This document shows, piece after piece, positions 6,305 through 7,035 of a stretch of 7,035 nt of DNA. A program made the position numbers and the translations under genes. The first letter of the stretch is position 1; every line of letters starts with the position of its first letter. The DNA comes from Eggerthellales bacterium UBA948 (GTDB taxonomy: Bacteria; Actinomycetota; Coriobacteriia; Coriobacteriales; UBA8131). The notes under the pieces are model-generated. The model was given only the letters and a program-made list of their open reading frames with translations, did no database searches and had not been told where the DNA came from. The stretch is from the NCBI GenBank assembly GCA_002293265.1, contig DBCW01000144.1:5613-12647 (forward strand), written 5' to 3'.

Positions 6305-6343
6305 TTTGTGGGGGCATGGCGTTGATATTTATGCCCCCACAAA
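6305..6343 (-). repeat. Perfect 13-bp inverted repeat (mRNA hairpin) between Fe-S subunit and chaperone 1
   Basis: The arms TTTGTGGGGGCAT (6305-6317) and ATGCCCCCACAAA (6331-6343) are exactly complementary, with a 13-nt loop. The core has seven G-C pairs, so the hairpin should be stable. On the minus strand it is followed by GGCATT rather than a T-tract, so it is not a canonical intrinsic terminator in that direction; reading plus, ATTTT follows shortly after, but no plus-strand gene precedes it. A transcript-stabilising or partially terminating element that sets the ratio of enzyme to chaperone is a plausible role. A protein-binding site is an alternative. Confidence 0.7.
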
Positions 6344-6401
6344 TTTTGGCTTTAACGATGTAATACGCTTAAATGGATAATATCAAACTTTATAACAACA
6401 A

Positions 6402-7028
6402 TTAGCTGAGATAGTAAACATTAGGACCGGTTCCATTTTCAGGAAGCATTTGCGTATACTCACGCTCGGCTATTAGTTTTGAAACCTCACTTGACGGGTC
6501 ATTCAGATCGCCAAAGACCCTTGCCCTGCCCGGACATCCCTCAACACATGCCGGTATTCCACCCTCGGCTACGCGGTAGAAACACAGAATGCATTTCTCC
6601 ACAGTGTTGGCCTTGTGAGCAGGGGCTTTTTGATGTCCCAGCGGCCAATCCAATGCCGGGATCGGCTCGTCTTGGATGTGTGTACGAACACCGGTATAAG
6701 GGCAACCGCCTAAGCAGGTGCGACAGCCAATGCAAACATCCACGTCTTGCATGACAATGCCGGTTTCTTCATCTTTGTAGGCAGCACCGGTTGGACACAC
6801 AGCAACGCAGCCCGGGTTATCACAATGCATGCAATGGTACGGTGTGTAACTCATAGTGTTCATACCGTAATCACCGGCAGGGGTATTATCGCTATCTCCA
6901 CCTACGGTCATGATAGTGTTCCACCAAGACTGATCGGGAAGATTGTTCTCTAGCTTACATGCGACACTACAAGACCAACATCCGATGCAGCGGCGCGTAT
7001 CAACAACAATAGCATATTTATTAGGCAT
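6402..7028 (-). CDS. DmsB-like four-cluster 4Fe-4S electron-transfer subunit of a molybdopterin oxidoreductase
   Basis: Subunits of this type carry electrons through four [4Fe-4S] clusters between a catalytic molybdopterin subunit and a membrane or redox partner. The 208-residue product has sixteen cysteines in four sets: C14/C17/C20/C24, C66/C69/C74/C78, C99/C102/C105/C109 and C146/C149/C161/C165. All are cysteine, unlike NarH-type proteins that have a tryptophan in one set. The C-terminal CPGRARVFGDLNDPSSEVSK and GPNVYYL segments are typical of the DmsB group. Length is normal for the family. It has no signal peptide, so if exported it would travel with a Tat-signal-bearing partner. The ATG at 7028 gives the usual N-terminus, but only 7 nt upstream are visible, so the ribosome site cannot be checked. 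The catalytic subunit gene probably lies upstream, beyond the window. The substrate cannot be inferred from this subunit. Confidence 0.93.
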   Translation of the reverse strand: MPNKYAIVVDTRRCIGCWSCSVACKLENNLPDQSWWNTIMTVGGDSDNTPAGDYGMNTMSYTPYHCMHCDNPGCVAVCPTGAAYKDEETGIVMQDVDVCIGCRTCLGGCPYTGVRTHIQDEPIPALDWPLGHQKAPAHKANTVEKCILCFYRVAEGGIPACVEGCPGRARVFGDLNDPSSEVSKLIAEREYTQMLPENGTGPNVYYLS

Positions 7029-7035
7029 AATTTAC

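Noticed and set aside
6344..6401. Promoter for chaperone 1 (TTGATA with TATTAC on the minus strand)
   Set aside because: The spacer is 15 bp and both elements are degenerate in an AT-rich gap; such matches are expected by chance.
6479..6953. Open frames on both strands overlapping the DmsB-like gene
   Set aside because: They are shadows of a frame with four complete iron-sulfur motif sets; none has recognisable protein features.

Overview
The window most resembles an anaerobic or microaerophilic bacterium with a large molybdoenzyme-based anaerobic respiration repertoire. The combination of nuoM/nuoN, a reverse-type rubrerythrin with a PerR-like regulator, and a DmsB-like subunit accompanied by several TorD-type chaperones recalls Coriobacteriia (Eggerthellaceae and relatives). 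GC content sits in the 40s to 50s rather than the 60s of Eggerthella lenta. This placement is an inference from gene content; no rRNA or other taxonomic marker is present.

Layout. Positions 1-1732 (+) hold the end of the complex I operon: the last 120 codons of nuoM, then complete nuoN, whose GTG start directly follows the nuoM stop. nuoN meets perR tail to tail with only 5 bp between them. Positions 1738-2662 (-) are a two-gene peroxide-defence operon, rubrerythrin then perR. Its well-formed promoter (TTGACA, 17 bp, GATACT) is overlaid by Fur-family 7-1-7 operator sequence.

Positions 2794-7028 (-) form a five-gene block read right to left: a DmsB-like four-cluster Fe-S subunit, TorD-like chaperone 1, a 402-aa protein with four ferredoxin-type motifs plus a zinc-ribbon-like tail, a protein that looks like two MarR-type winged-helix domains in one chain, and TorD-like chaperone 2. 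The last three genes are tightly packed (one stop/start overlap and an 11-bp gap). A perfect 13-bp inverted repeat lies between the Fe-S subunit and chaperone 1.

How the genes fit together. The DmsB-like protein should carry electrons to or from a molybdopterin catalytic subunit, which is not in the window and may lie beyond position 7035. The chaperones would load and protect such a catalytic subunit. The polyferredoxin and the tandem MarR-like protein are the least ordinary parts and may supply electrons to, or control, enzyme maturation and expression; that is inference. No tRNA, rRNA, CRISPR array, insertion sequence or long repeat was found. No gene-free stretch exceeds 131 bp.
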